A stretch of 33,674 bases of DNA, taken from the NCBI GenBank assembly GCA_946478675.1, contig CAMLEF010000005.1, forward strand, positions 1-33,674, read 5' to 3'. Of the stretch, positions 8,338 to 17,100 are shown one piece after another. Positions within the stretch are counted from its first letter, which is position 1. Each line of letters begins with the position of its first letter. The position numbers and the translations under genes are program-made. The DNA is from an uncultured Flavobacteriales bacterium (GTDB lineage Bacteria; Bacteroidota; Bacteroidia; Palsa-965). Under the pieces are notes generated by a model that did no database searches, was not told the DNA's origin, and saw only the letters and a program-made list of their open reading frames with translations.

Positions 8338-8790
8338 TCATTCCTTATTCTTCGTATCCATCCAGATCGTCACCGGCCCGTCATTCAGCAATTCCACTTT
8401 CATGTCCGCACCGAATTCCCCCGTGCCGACGGATTTCCCGAGATCGGTTTCCAGCTGCCGGACAAACGCTTCATACAGCGGCACAGCAACCGGCGGCTTC
8501 GCAGCTTTGATGTAAGAAGGGCGATTCCCCTTTTTCGTGGAAGCATGCAGCGTAAACTGGCTCACCACGAGCAGCTCGCCATCGACGTCTTTCACCGACA
8601 AATTCATCACGCCTTCCGCATCGTTAAAGATTCTAAGATTTACGATCTTCTGCGAAAGCCATTGAAGATCTTCCGCAGCATCCGCGTCTTCAATCCCAAC
8701 GAGCACGAGCAATCCTTTCCCGATGGAAGATTTCAATTGTCCGTCGATCGTAACGGAAGCGTGCGTGACGCGTTGAAGAAGTGCGCGCAT
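8338..8790 (-). CDS. dtd: D-aminoacyl-tRNA deacylase
   Basis: 150 residues, the full length of the DTD family. It begins MRALLQRVTHASVTIDG, contains the active-site SQFTLHA (77-83) with its catalytic threonine, and has the Gly-cisPro motif segment NDGPVTIW (136-143) that enforces D-chirality selection. The enzyme removes D-amino acids (and glycine mischarged on tRNA-Ala) from tRNA in the cytoplasm, protecting translation. It lies downstream of rsgA and a small unknown gene on the same strand, separated from the latter by 150 bases that carry a palindrome, so co-transcription is possible but uncertain. Confidence 0.95.
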   Translation of the reverse strand: MRALLQRVTHASVTIDGQLKSSIGKGLLVLVGIEDADAAEDLQWLSQKIVNLRIFNDAEGVMNLSVKDVDGELLVVSQFTLHASTKKGNRPSYIKAAKPPVAVPLYEAFVRQLETDLGKSVGTGEFGADMKVELLNDGPVTIWMDTKNKE

Positions 8791-8856
8791 GATTGCTGAT
8801 TAATTTTCCGAAACTGAATTTATCATGAAAGAAGAGATCAGGCAACCGTCCCGCCC

Positions 8857-8918
8857 GTTCGAGCGGAGTCGAGAACTTGTTGCATTGCAATGCGAAAGGT
8901 TCTCGACTCCGCTCGAAC
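8857..8918. repeat. Perfect 20-bp inverted repeat (TTCGAGCGGAGTCGAGAAC family)
   Basis: Arms 8857-8876 and 8899-8918 are perfect inverted copies. The 22-base loop itself contains a perfect 12-base palindrome (GCATTGCAATGC, 8882-8893). It lies between dtd and the unknown gene upstream. It could act as an intrinsic hairpin in the transcript or be a dispersed repeat; no T-run follows on either strand, so it is not a typical terminator. Confidence 0.8.
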
Positions 8919-8940
8919 AAGCTGAATGGCTCAGATAAAC

Positions 8941-9438
8941 TTATGAATTGAAATCCTTACCAGCTGAAAGATCGATTATTCGTTTCATCAATCCAATAGC
9001 GTCGGTTGCACTATCCCAGGACAATAATCGTACGCGCTCTCCATTCCGAAACAAACTGAGCCGGAATTGTTCGCCGTCCAAAATCACCACACCTTTTTTT
9101 AGCAGCAACTTTTCTTCACTCTCCAGGACAAGTGCGTCGAAAAAGCTTGCAAAGTTTGTGATTTCATCCGGCAGTGACAGAGTTTCTGTAATTAACGTGG
9201 GGGCAAACGCGGTTTCCGTTCGCCAGCGATATGCGTCATACTGCTTCTTCCACGATGTAACTGAAAGATTAAGCGTTTCACCGGCGGAGGAAATCATAAA
9301 TAGGAATAGGTCGCCCAGCCCAACATCACGTCTGAAAATCAAACCGCACTCTCCTTCCACATTAAGCGAATCGAAGAATGCAAGCATGTGTTCATACGCA
9401 TGACGCCATTCTCCAGATATGAGCGGCGGATTATTCAT
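8941..9438 (-). CDS. Conserved-looking hypothetical protein
   Basis: 165 residues, not recognised. No signal peptide or membrane segment is present. Regions such as CGLIFRRDVGLGDLFLFMISS and VVILDGEQFRLSLFRNGERVRLLSW alternate hydrophobic and charged residues and suggest a soluble alpha/beta protein. The ATG at 9438 overlaps the end of rsgA by 8 bases, which is good evidence for a real, translationally coupled gene in the rsgA transcription unit. Slightly more AT-rich than rsgA. Function unknown; a small accessory role in ribosome maturation would be speculation. Confidence 0.7.
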   Translation of the reverse strand: MNNPPLISGEWRHAYEHMLAFFDSLNVEGECGLIFRRDVGLGDLFLFMISSAGETLNLSVTSWKKQYDAYRWRTETAFAPTLITETLSLPDEITNFASFFDALVLESEEKLLLKKGVVILDGEQFRLSLFRNGERVRLLSWDSATDAIGLMKRIIDLSAGKDFNS

Positions 9439-10372
9439 ACTCCTTCTTCAGCTCCTCGCCATTCAGGATCTGCAAATAACATTCGTAACGCGTGAGTGCA
9501 ATTTCACCTTTATCAACGGCTTCGCGAATGGCGCAACCCGGTTCCTGGTCGTGCAGGCAGCCGTGGTATTTGCATTGGCCGAAACGCGCGCGCATCTCGG
9601 GGAAGAAATGCGAGAGCTCGTGCTTCTCCATGTTCACGATGCCGAGCTCTTTGATGCCGGGCGTATCGATGATCCAGGTTTTTTCATCCAGCGGCAGCAT
9701 CTCGGCGAACGTCGTCGTGTGCATGCCTTTGCTGTGCGCTTTCGAAATTTCGCCGGTGCGCAAATTCAATCCCGGCTGCAGCGCATTGATGAGCGTGCTT
9801 TTCCCGACACCGGAATGGCCGGCCATAAGATTAACCTTCCCCTGCATCGCTTCACGCAATTGCGCCACCTGTTTTTCATCGTTCGAAGAAACAAGCCACG
9901 ACGGATAACCGAGGCTTTCGTACAAATGCATCAGCACTTCGACGTATTCGATCTCGTCTTCTTCGAGCAGATCGCGTTTGTTGAATATCACCGCGGCGGG
10001 AATGCCGTACGCTTCCGCAGTCACGAGAAAACGATCGATAAAACCGGTAGACGTGCGCGGCGAGATCAGCGTCGCCATCACCCACGCGCGATCGATGTTG
10101 GCGGCGAGGATGTGTGTCTGCTTCGACAATTTCGTCGAGCGGCGGATGATGTAATTCTTCCGGTCTTCCAACCCGACGACCAATCCTGTTCCGTCCGTCG
10201 TCTGCTCCACCATCACGTGATCGCCAACGGCCACGGGATTCGTGTTTTTTGTATTCACGCCTTTCACCCGGAACTGTCCCATGATCCGGCATTCCTGCTC
10301 GCGCCCATTTTCGAAATGAACGGTATACCAGGAACCGGTGGATTTGATCACCAGGCCTTTTTCTGTACGCAT
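9431..10372 (-). CDS. rsgA: Small ribosomal subunit biogenesis GTPase RsgA
   Basis: 313 residues. N-terminal OB-fold (about 1-75), then a circularly permuted GTPase domain: G4 NKRD (131-134) comes before G1 GHSGVGKST (185-193) and G3 DTPG (236-239). The C-terminal zinc-binding segment has C267, C272, H274 and C280. RsgA binds the 30S subunit late in assembly, hydrolyses GTP and helps release maturation factors. The gene starts 25 bases after the TPR/histidine-kinase-like gene. A TACCTTTG box (minus strand, 10384-10377) sits four bases before the ATG, so it may also have its own promoter and an almost leaderless transcript. Confidence 0.96.
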   Translation of the reverse strand: MRTEKGLVIKSTGSWYTVHFENGREQECRIMGQFRVKGVNTKNTNPVAVGDHVMVEQTTDGTGLVVGLEDRKNYIIRRSTKLSKQTHILAANIDRAWVMATLISPRTSTGFIDRFLVTAEAYGIPAAVIFNKRDLLEEDEIEYVEVLMHLYESLGYPSWLVSSNDEKQVAQLREAMQGKVNLMAGHSGVGKSTLINALQPGLNLRTGEISKAHSKGMHTTTFAEMLPLDEKTWIIDTPGIKELGIVNMEKHELSHFFPEMRARFGQCKYHGCLHDQEPGCAIREAVDKGEIALTRYECYLQILNGEELKKEYE

Positions 10373-10376
10373 AAAA

Positions 10377-10384
10377 CAAAGGTA
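10377..10384 (-). promoter_or_regulatory. TACCTTTG -7 box immediately upstream of rsgA
   Basis: An exact match to the Bacteroidota -7 consensus TAnnTTTG on the minus strand, four bases before the rsgA ATG. No TTTG -33 element stands at the usual 19-21 base distance, so promoter activity is uncertain. If active, transcription would start at or next to the AUG. Confidence 0.4.
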
Positions 10385-10397
10385 AGTGTTACAACCG

Positions 10398-11969
10398 CTA
10401 TACGGCCGTGTGGTCGCGATCCTTGTCGTGGCTGGTTTTCGTCACGACTTTTTTGACGACGTCGTCCAGCTCTTCGCTCACTTTCCCGATATGACGGATG
10501 AGCTCTTTGTTGATCGGATCGGCCGGCTCTTCATTGTTGAACAGCATCACCAGCCCGCGGATCCTCGCGACCGGCCCGCGGATCTCGTGCGATTGGATGC
10601 TGGCAATGTCGGACAGCACGTTGCGATGCGCACGGCCGCGGAGAATGAATCGACCGAGGATGAAGACCACCAGCAGGAGCAGCACGACGATGCCCGCGAT
10701 ATAAAAAATACGCTCATGCCGTTTATTCAAATCATCAAGCATGGCGATCTGCAGCTGCCGTTGCTGGAGAAGAATTTCTTTGTCTTTCAGATCGAGCTCG
10801 CGCTGCTTCTCGACGTTGCTCAGGTGCATTTTTGCCTGGCCGGAAAAAACGGAATCGTTGTATTGCACGTGAATGCGGTACATCGCCAGCGACTTTTTGT
10901 AATCGCCGGCAAGCGCATATGCATCGGAAAGGAACTGCGTGAATTCGACGAGCCCGGAAGTGAAATGCAATTCTTCGCTGAGGCCGACGGCTTGTTCGAG
11001 ATAGCTGATCGCCAGGCGGAGGTTCGCGTTTTTACCCGAAGGAATAAGGCTGTCGGGCGTAATGCTCACTGCAGAATCCGTCGCGATAAAATAATACGTT
11101 TCGCCGATGTTGCCGAGATTGACGGCAATGTCTTTGCGGATGCCGAGCGACTGGCTGATGCGCAGCGCTTCTTTATGACTTTGCAGCGCGCGATTGTAAT
11201 CTTTTTGATGCGAATAAACGACGCCGATATTGGCGAGGTTGATCTGCATCGAATTCCGGTTCTCGTATTTGCGGTTCGTTTCCAGCGCGCTGCGGTGATG
11301 TTCCAGCGCGCCTGCGTAATCGCCTTTCGCATCGAGCACGATCCCGATGTTCGCCTGCACGCGCGCCTGCGCAAATTCATTCCCGCTTTTCTGGTGAACG
11401 ACCAGCGCATCGCTGTAATACTTCATCGCTTTGGCGTATTGCTTTTGCTCGAGATAAATCGTGCCGATGTTTTCCATTACCAACGCGCGGCCGTATTCAT
11501 TGCCGGGCTCGTCATCCAAAGCCAGCGCCTTGAAATCGTACTCCAGCGCTTTCGCATAATCACCTTCGCTCATGTAAACGAGCGCGATATTCGCCAGCAC
11601 ACCCGCCACCGATTTCTTTATGCCGAGCTTTTCATACAGCTCCTGCGCTTTGCGGTAATGATAGATCGCCTGCGAATGCTGCATCTGCACGGCGTAGTTC
11701 ACCCCTTTGTCCGAATGCGAAGCCGCGATGCCTTTCGTCCAGTGCAACGAATCGGAAAGCTGCTCGAGCTGGTCCGCATACATCAGGCCTTTCTGCGGAT
11801 CGATGCGGGAATACGTGAATGAGATCTGGTCGAGCAGCCGGACTTTGTGCGTATCGGCACGGCATTCTGGAAGCTGGCGCAGGAGCGAATCCAGGAAAAC
11901 CCGGCTGCCGTTTTTCTGGGCCGGAAGCACCAAAGGCAGCAGCAAAAGGAGAGTCGCAAACTTTTTCAT
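10398..11969 (-). CDS. TPR protein with transmembrane helix and orphan histidine-kinase phosphoacceptor domain
   Basis: 523 residues. Signal peptide (1-17, ending LPAQ); a series of TPR repeats from about 45 to 375 (for example VAGVLANIALVYMSEGDYAKALEY, RALVMENIGTIYLEQKQYAKAMKY); a coiled coil (about 385-420); one transmembrane helix (421-443); then a short cytoplasmic HisKA-like helix pair with the H-box SHEIRGP (H461) and a second helix IGKVSEELDDVV. The protein ends there: no N, G1, F or G2 boxes of the HATPase domain are present, and rsgA begins 25 bases on. TPR sensor kinases of Bacteroidota normally continue with an ATPase domain. This one may be a phosphotransfer partner, a dimerisation decoy or a degenerate kinase. 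The mature protein would place the TPRs in the periplasm. Confidence 0.85.
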   Translation of the reverse strand: MKKFATLLLLLPLVLPAQKNGSRVFLDSLLRQLPECRADTHKVRLLDQISFTYSRIDPQKGLMYADQLEQLSDSLHWTKGIAASHSDKGVNYAVQMQHSQAIYHYRKAQELYEKLGIKKSVAGVLANIALVYMSEGDYAKALEYDFKALALDDEPGNEYGRALVMENIGTIYLEQKQYAKAMKYYSDALVVHQKSGNEFAQARVQANIGIVLDAKGDYAGALEHHRSALETNRKYENRNSMQINLANIGVVYSHQKDYNRALQSHKEALRISQSLGIRKDIAVNLGNIGETYYFIATDSAVSITPDSLIPSGKNANLRLAISYLEQAVGLSEELHFTSGLVEFTQFLSDAYALAGDYKKSLAMYRIHVQYNDSVFSGQAKMHLSNVEKQRELDLKDKEILLQQRQLQIAMLDDLNKRHERIFYIAGIVVLLLLVVFILGRFILRGRAHRNVLSDIASIQSHEIRGPVARIRGLVMLFNNEEPADPINKELIRHIGKVSEELDDVVKKVVTKTSHDKDRDHTAV

Positions 11970-12213
11970 AGTGATACGAAGCGGCGGATCAACATTTCAA
12001 AGCAAACGAGAGCTATTATTCAATATACGAACATTACTGACATCACAACAAAAATAGGTCGCGGCAGATGTAACGAGACACAACTCCTGCGTTTCCATTG
12101 CGCGTGTAAGATTTTAAACGATTGTGTGGCAACCCCGGTTTCCTTTCGCATCTCTTAACAACATTCTCTCTCCCTTTTCCGTACTTTCGTGACATACCCA
12201 ACGTTTTACTGAC

Positions 12214-13122
12214 GTGTCGATCAAGGTAGACTACATCACGAAAATTTACGGCGAGCAACGTGCGCTCGACAACGTTTCCTTCGAAGTGCAAACCGGTGAG
12301 ATCGTCGGTTTTCTCGGGCCCAACGGTGCCGGAAAATCCACGATGATGAAGATCCTCACCTGCTTCATTCCGCCGAGCGCAGGCAAAGCGGAAGTGAACG
12401 GCTTCGACGTGATGGAACAATCGCTCGACGTGCGCCGGAGCGTGGGCTACCTGCCGGAGCACAACCCGCTTTACCTCGACATGTACGTGAAGGAATATCT
12501 CGGTTTCATCGCCGGGCTGCACAAGCTGCACAACATTCCGAAACGTGTCGACGAGATGATCGGCATCACCGGTCTCGGCGTAGAGCAGCACAAACGCATC
12601 GGCGCGCTCTCGAAAGGTTATCGCCAGCGTGTCGGTCTTGCACAGGCGCTCATTCACGATCCGCAGGTGCTGATCCTCGACGAGCCGACCACCGGTCTCG
12701 ATCCGAACCAGCTCGCCGACATCCGCAAGCTCATCCAGGACATCGGCCGCGAAAAAACGGTGATGCTCTCGACGCACATCATGCAGGAAGTCGAAATTCT
12801 CTGCGACCGCGTCATCATCATCAACAAAGGCCGCATCGTCACCGACCAGGAAACCGTAACGCTCCAGAAAGGCGACGAGAACCGCATGGTCATCCTCGTG
12901 GAATTCGACAAAGATCCCGAGGTGAACCAGCTCAAACGTATTTCCGGTGTGGAAGATGCCAAGCGCACGAAAGAGCGTCACTGGCAAATCATCACCAAAC
13001 CCGACCGCGACATCCGCCCGGATCTCTTCCGCTTCGCCGTCGACAACCAGCTCTCCATCCTCGGCATGCAGCAGGAAGAACGCAAGCTGGAAGATGTTTT
13101 CAAGGAGCTTACGAAGAAGTAG
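12214..13122 (+). CDS. gldA: Gliding-motility-type ABC transporter ATP-binding protein GldA
   Basis: 302 residues from a GTG start (MSIKVDYITKIYGEQRALDN). Walker A GPNGAGKST (35-43), signature LSKGYRQRVGLAQAL (132-146), Walker B VLILDEP (152-158) and the D-loop region TTGLDPNQ, with a ~90-residue C-terminal regulatory extension. Length and the segment GYLPEHNPLYLDMYVKEYL match GldA-type subunits, which work with the membrane proteins GldF and GldG; these are not in this window. GldA-like ATPases also occur in non-gliding Bacteroidota, so the motility role is not certain. It is a single-gene unit between an opposite-strand kinase-like gene and a repeat region. Confidence 0.85.
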   Translation: MSIKVDYITKIYGEQRALDNVSFEVQTGEIVGFLGPNGAGKSTMMKILTCFIPPSAGKAEVNGFDVMEQSLDVRRSVGYLPEHNPLYLDMYVKEYLGFIAGLHKLHNIPKRVDEMIGITGLGVEQHKRIGALSKGYRQRVGLAQALIHDPQVLILDEPTTGLDPNQLADIRKLIQDIGREKTVMLSTHIMQEVEILCDRVIIINKGRIVTDQETVTLQKGDENRMVILVEFDKDPEVNQLKRISGVEDAKRTKERHWQIITKPDRDIRPDLFRFAVDNQLSILGMQQEERKLEDVFKELTKK

Positions 13123-13326
13123 TCAATGTGCTAATGGGTCAATGTGCTGATACGCGCTGACCGGCCGCACGGTTGAACCACATAGCAACATAGATCTCAT
13201 AGAAAGAATATATGTGCTCTATGTGGCTATTTGGTTTTAAAAATCAGCCACCACGGATTGCAGAAGAAACGATCATTGCAAACCATTAGCACATTAACCC
13301 CATTAGCAAATTAGCAAATTAGCAAA
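13123..13326. repeat. Nested inverted and direct repeats between gldA and the FKBP-like gene
   Basis: The outer part has GTCAATGTGCTAATGG near 13124-13139 facing CATTAGCACATTAA near 13282-13295. The inner part is an imperfect palindrome of the AACCACATAG type (about 13175-13236, right arm ending CTATGTGGCTATTTGGTT). Near 13304-13328 the unit ATTAGCAA occurs three times in tandem. The structure lies between two convergent genes, so it may also serve as a bidirectional terminator. Confidence 0.6.
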
Positions 13327-14127
13327 TTATTTAGCGGCCACTCTCAAACAGAGATACGTCTCCAGCTTTTCCCCCGAATATCTATTGTAAAACGCTTTCC
13401 CTTCTTTCCGGTTTTCGGTGAGCGGGATCGCGGTGATGACGTAGGATTTTCCGGCGACGAAATAATCCGCGCCGTAGCTTTCGGGGCATTCGATGTAGAC
13501 GAGAATATCTTTTCGCTGCACGCCGTTATCAAACCAAGTGAGTTGAAAACGAAAGGCTGTCCACGAATGCGTGCGTCCGCAGGAAATGATCGTGGGAACT
13601 TCCACGAGTTTCATCGTCGTGAATAGGGAATCTCCGTAATTATCCTGCGCAGGATCGGTGACGATGAATTGTATCGTATCCGGCGGCAGTGATACGACAG
13701 TGTCCGGTACGGTTTCAAGATGCGCCACTTCAGTGATGCGGATGAACGTGTAGATCGTATCCTTTCCTTTTCCAAGTGACGGCGGAAGAATAAAAAAACC
13801 GCTGCCGCCTTTCCGCAACAATTGTATCGCTTCGATAACGCCGGGGATTTGTCGTCCGTCGCGGAGCTGCATCGGGGCAATTTCTTTGGCTTTCGGGTCC
13901 TGCTTCACTACCAGCTTGCCGTTCTTTTGTTCGTAACGAAACAGCTCCGGCCATACGACATCCTGCATCCGGATGGAATCGCCTTTGCCGGTTTTGCAAA
14001 TAGAATACTGAAGGCCGGAGGCGGTGCTTTTAAAATTGCGCGGTTTCCACTTCGGCGCTTTTTTCGCTTCGGCAGAAAAGGAAAGCAGCAGCAAAAACAG
14101 CAGGAGATAATTCTTCAGGAGGGACAT
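13327..14127 (-). CDS. Exported FKBP-like protein with unknown C-terminal domain
   Basis: 266 residues from the ATG at 14127 (MSLLKNYLLLFLLLLSF...AEA, a signal peptide of about 21 residues). The longer frame reaching 14211 is rejected because it reads through a dispersed repeat into the neighbouring gene. Residues about 34-135 resemble an FKBP peptidyl-prolyl isomerase: SGLQYSICKTGKGD, then GRQIPGVIEAIQLLRKGGSGFFILPPSLGKG and YTFIRITEV. The FKBP core residues IPG, LL, GG and LPPSL are present but the domain is divergent, so catalytic activity is uncertain. The C-terminal half (about 150-266) is beta-rich and not recognised. Probably periplasmic or outer-membrane associated. A TATCTTTG box lies four bases before the ATG. 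Confidence 0.75.
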   Translation of the reverse strand: MSLLKNYLLLFLLLLSFSAEAKKAPKWKPRNFKSTASGLQYSICKTGKGDSIRMQDVVWPELFRYEQKNGKLVVKQDPKAKEIAPMQLRDGRQIPGVIEAIQLLRKGGSGFFILPPSLGKGKDTIYTFIRITEVAHLETVPDTVVSLPPDTIQFIVTDPAQDNYGDSLFTTMKLVEVPTIISCGRTHSWTAFRFQLTWFDNGVQRKDILVYIECPESYGADYFVAGKSYVITAIPLTENRKEGKAFYNRYSGEKLETYLCLRVAAK

Positions 14128-14131
14128 TGTC

Positions 14132-14139
14132 CAAAGATA
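14132..14139 (-). promoter_or_regulatory. TATCTTTG -7 box before the FKBP-like gene
   Basis: Exact TAnnTTTG match on the minus strand, four bases upstream of the ATG at 14127, the same spacing as for rsgA. No -33 element was found at the usual distance. Confidence 0.4.
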
Positions 14140-14142
14140 ATT

Positions 14143-14170
14143 AACCACGGAGACACGGGGACACGGAGGT
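14143..14170. repeat. Half copy of the CACGGAGACACGG repeat
   Basis: AACCACGGAGACACGG followed by GACACGGAGG, closely matching the left arm of the palindrome at 3177-3237, but without an inverted partner nearby. It lies between the surface-protein gene and the FKBP-like gene. Confidence 0.65.
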
Positions 14171-14182
14171 CTGTACCCGCCT

Positions 14183-17100
14183 CTACTTGTGATTTCCCGG
14201 CAGCACCGCAACGTGCGAGATCTTCACGAATTCCTGTCCGCCATTGCAGATCGACGAATAGCTGATCTTCACGACGTACACATCTTCCTGCACCGGCGCG
14301 CCTTTGTAAGTCCCGTCCCAGCAATCGTTGATGCTTTCCGATTCGAAGATGAGCTGGCCCCAGCGGTTGAAGATCTGCATGTGAAACTTCGTTACGCCGG
14401 AAGAAACCGCGCAGAAATAATCGTTCTTGCCGTCTTTGTTCGGCGTGAAACAATTCGGAACGTACATCATGCCGCCGCCGAAATCGCCGGAGACTTCGAT
14501 CGTATCGTGCAGCGGGCAATTCGAATTATTGACCACGTTCACCCAATACGTGCCGGGCTCTTCCACCGTGATGGATTGCGTCGTGGCGCCGGTGTTCCAT
14601 TGGTACTGCGAACCGGGATTGCCCGCATCGAGCAACAGGCCGCTCGTCGCATCACAGAGCGAAACGTCATGACCGAGATTCACATACGAGAGGAACGCGA
14701 CGTTCATCGTATCCGAAGCGGTACACGTTCCGACGTATGCGGTGACGTAATACGTTCCGGCCGTATCCACGAGCATCGTCATGTCGCTGCTGTTGTCCGA
14801 CCAGCTGTAGCTCGCATTCGGATCGGTGACCGCGAGCGTTAACGTTGCGCCCGGGCAAATCGCAGTGTCGTTGCCGAGATTGGGTTGCGGCACCACAGCC
14901 ACCGTTACCGTAATCGAATCGCGGAACGAACAGCTGCCGGAGCTCACGTCGACCCAATACACGCCGGTCGTTGCTGCGGTGATCGTTTGTGTCGTTGCGC
15001 CGGTGTTCCAGCTGTACGTCGAGCCGGGATTTCCTGCATCGAGCAGCACGGTTTGTCCGGGACACACGAGCGTATCACTGCCGAGGTTCGGTGGCAAAAA
15101 AGAAGTCAGCTGAATCGTATCGTGCGCCTGGCAGGAGCCGTTGTCGACTTCCACCCAATACGTTCCCGGCGTCGTGACGTTGATCGTAGCGGAAGTAGCG
15201 CCGGTGCTCCATTGGTATGTGCAGCCGGGCGACGTCGCATTCAGCGTGCGGTTGATCGGACCGCAATACGTGCTGTCGTTGCCGAGATCTACCAGCGGCT
15301 CCGGCAAAATCGTCATCACGAGCAAAGTTGTGTCGGCAAAATTGCAGGACGTCGAATCGATCGCGATAAGCGTCACCGTGTACGTTCCTGCGCTCGTGTA
15401 AATGTGTGTCGGCGCAGCGTTCGTATCAAGCGAAGAAGCGTCGCCGAAATCCCAGATGTAATCCGACGCATTGAGGCTGCCGTTGCTGAAGCTCGCGACC
15501 TGGTTCACGCATAACGTATCGGAAGGGGCCGCCACCGCCTGCGCCATGACGCCGACCGCCTGGAAATCGATTTTGAAAACCGCAACATCCCAGCTTCCCA
15601 CCTGGTTGTTCGGGCTCCACGCATTCGCCGTCGTTGTCATGTTCGACGCGCCCTGGCAGATCGCTTCGTACACGATTCCGTTCGGATCAAAACGGCTCGT
15701 TCCGCCATCGACGTGCTCCCAGCCGCCGTTCGCTCCGAAGTACGTCGCATACATCAGCGCCGTCGCATTCTGATCGAGCACGAGCAGATAAAAATCATTA
15801 CCGTCGGTTGTCGGCTGAATGCAGTTCGCGCTCACCGGATAATTCGTTACCGAGCCCCAGCCGGCCGCGTAAATATGATCACAGACGTCAACCATGAATG
15901 CCGTCGGTGTGATCGAAGCGCTGCTGCCGTCGCCGAAAACCGTCGAGACAAGCACGCTGAACAAACCCGGATCGAGCTTCGTGATGAACTGCGGACTGCC
16001 GGGATTGCTGTACACGCCGGCAGTAGTCGGAACCGAGCCTGTCGATTGCCCGTAGATGTACACATTATCCGAAGCATCGACGTCGAGGAAAAAGACTTCG
16101 TCCTGCATCGCCGTTCCGAAATACGTGGACGTGCCCATTGAGCTTCCATTGCCGGTGAGCAGCGTAACGAAACCATCATACGTTCCGCCCTGGTACGTCG
16201 GAAAAACCGTTCCCGGCAATACCGGGAAATTGTTGCTCGCCGTTGCGCCGGCTACGTACACATCGCCCGTCGAGCTGAGGCAAAGACCGTACGCGCCGTC
16301 ATCCTGCGAACCGCCGAGGTATGTTGCCCAGGTCATCGCAGTAAGCGTGGCGTTCATCTTGAAGACTACGCCATCCTGCGTGCCGCCGAGCGAATTGTCG
16401 AAGCATCCCGCCGTTACCGGAAAGTTCGACGACTGCGTGAAGCTCGCGATATACGGATCGCCCGCACCATCGAGAATGATCTCGCCGCGATACGTGTCGC
16501 CGTAGTTGACGTAAATGCTGTTGTTGCCGTCGCTGCCGTTGCCGCCCACGTACGTCGATCCGAGCAGCGCCGTTCCAGTCGCGTTCAGTTTTGCAACGAC
16601 GATATCCGTCATGAAGCTGTTCGGCGCATTGTTGTACGTCGGATCAAACGCGCCTGCCGTCACCGGGAAATTGCTGCTGTACGTCGAACCGTACACGAAC
16701 AATTCGCCGGCCGCATTCACCACCATGCTATGCGGATAATCGCTGTCGCTGCCGCCGATGTAAGTCGCATACAGCAATGCCGAACCGTTCGGGTTAAGCT
16801 TGCTGATGCCGAAATCCGTGGCGCCGCTGAAAACAGTTTGAAACGCTCCGGCCGTTACGGGATAGCCTTGCCCGAACGAAATGCAGCCCGTGTAAATATT
16901 TCCCTGCGCATCGTACGTCGCGCAATGGCCGTAGTTCGTCATCGTCGCGCCGGAATACGTGGCCGCCACCAGCACGGGATCAATGATGAGCTCGTAATTT
17001 TTGTCGTAGCCGTCGGGAAACGCAAAACCGATTGTCGGCTGTCCATTCGAATTCCGCTGGTAAAATTTACAGCGCACCATCTTCTTCACGCCGTCGATCA

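Noticed and set aside
10373..10397. Frameshift that could restore a kinase ATPase domain after the TPR gene
   Set aside because: Only 25 bases separate it from rsgA, and no HATPase motif appears in any frame there.
10386..11822. 478-codon open frame on the plus strand over the TPR gene
   Set aside because: Antisense shadow; the minus-strand frame has a signal peptide, TPR repeats and an H-box.
13304..13328. Short tandem ATTAGCAA units as a possible CRISPR remnant
   Set aside because: The units are 8 bases without spacers, so this is a simple tandem repeat within a palindromic block.
14700..16900. Regular DNA-level repetition resembling an array
   Set aside because: It encodes the SBBP and LGxD...C protein repeats of the surface protein; the repetition is at the protein level.
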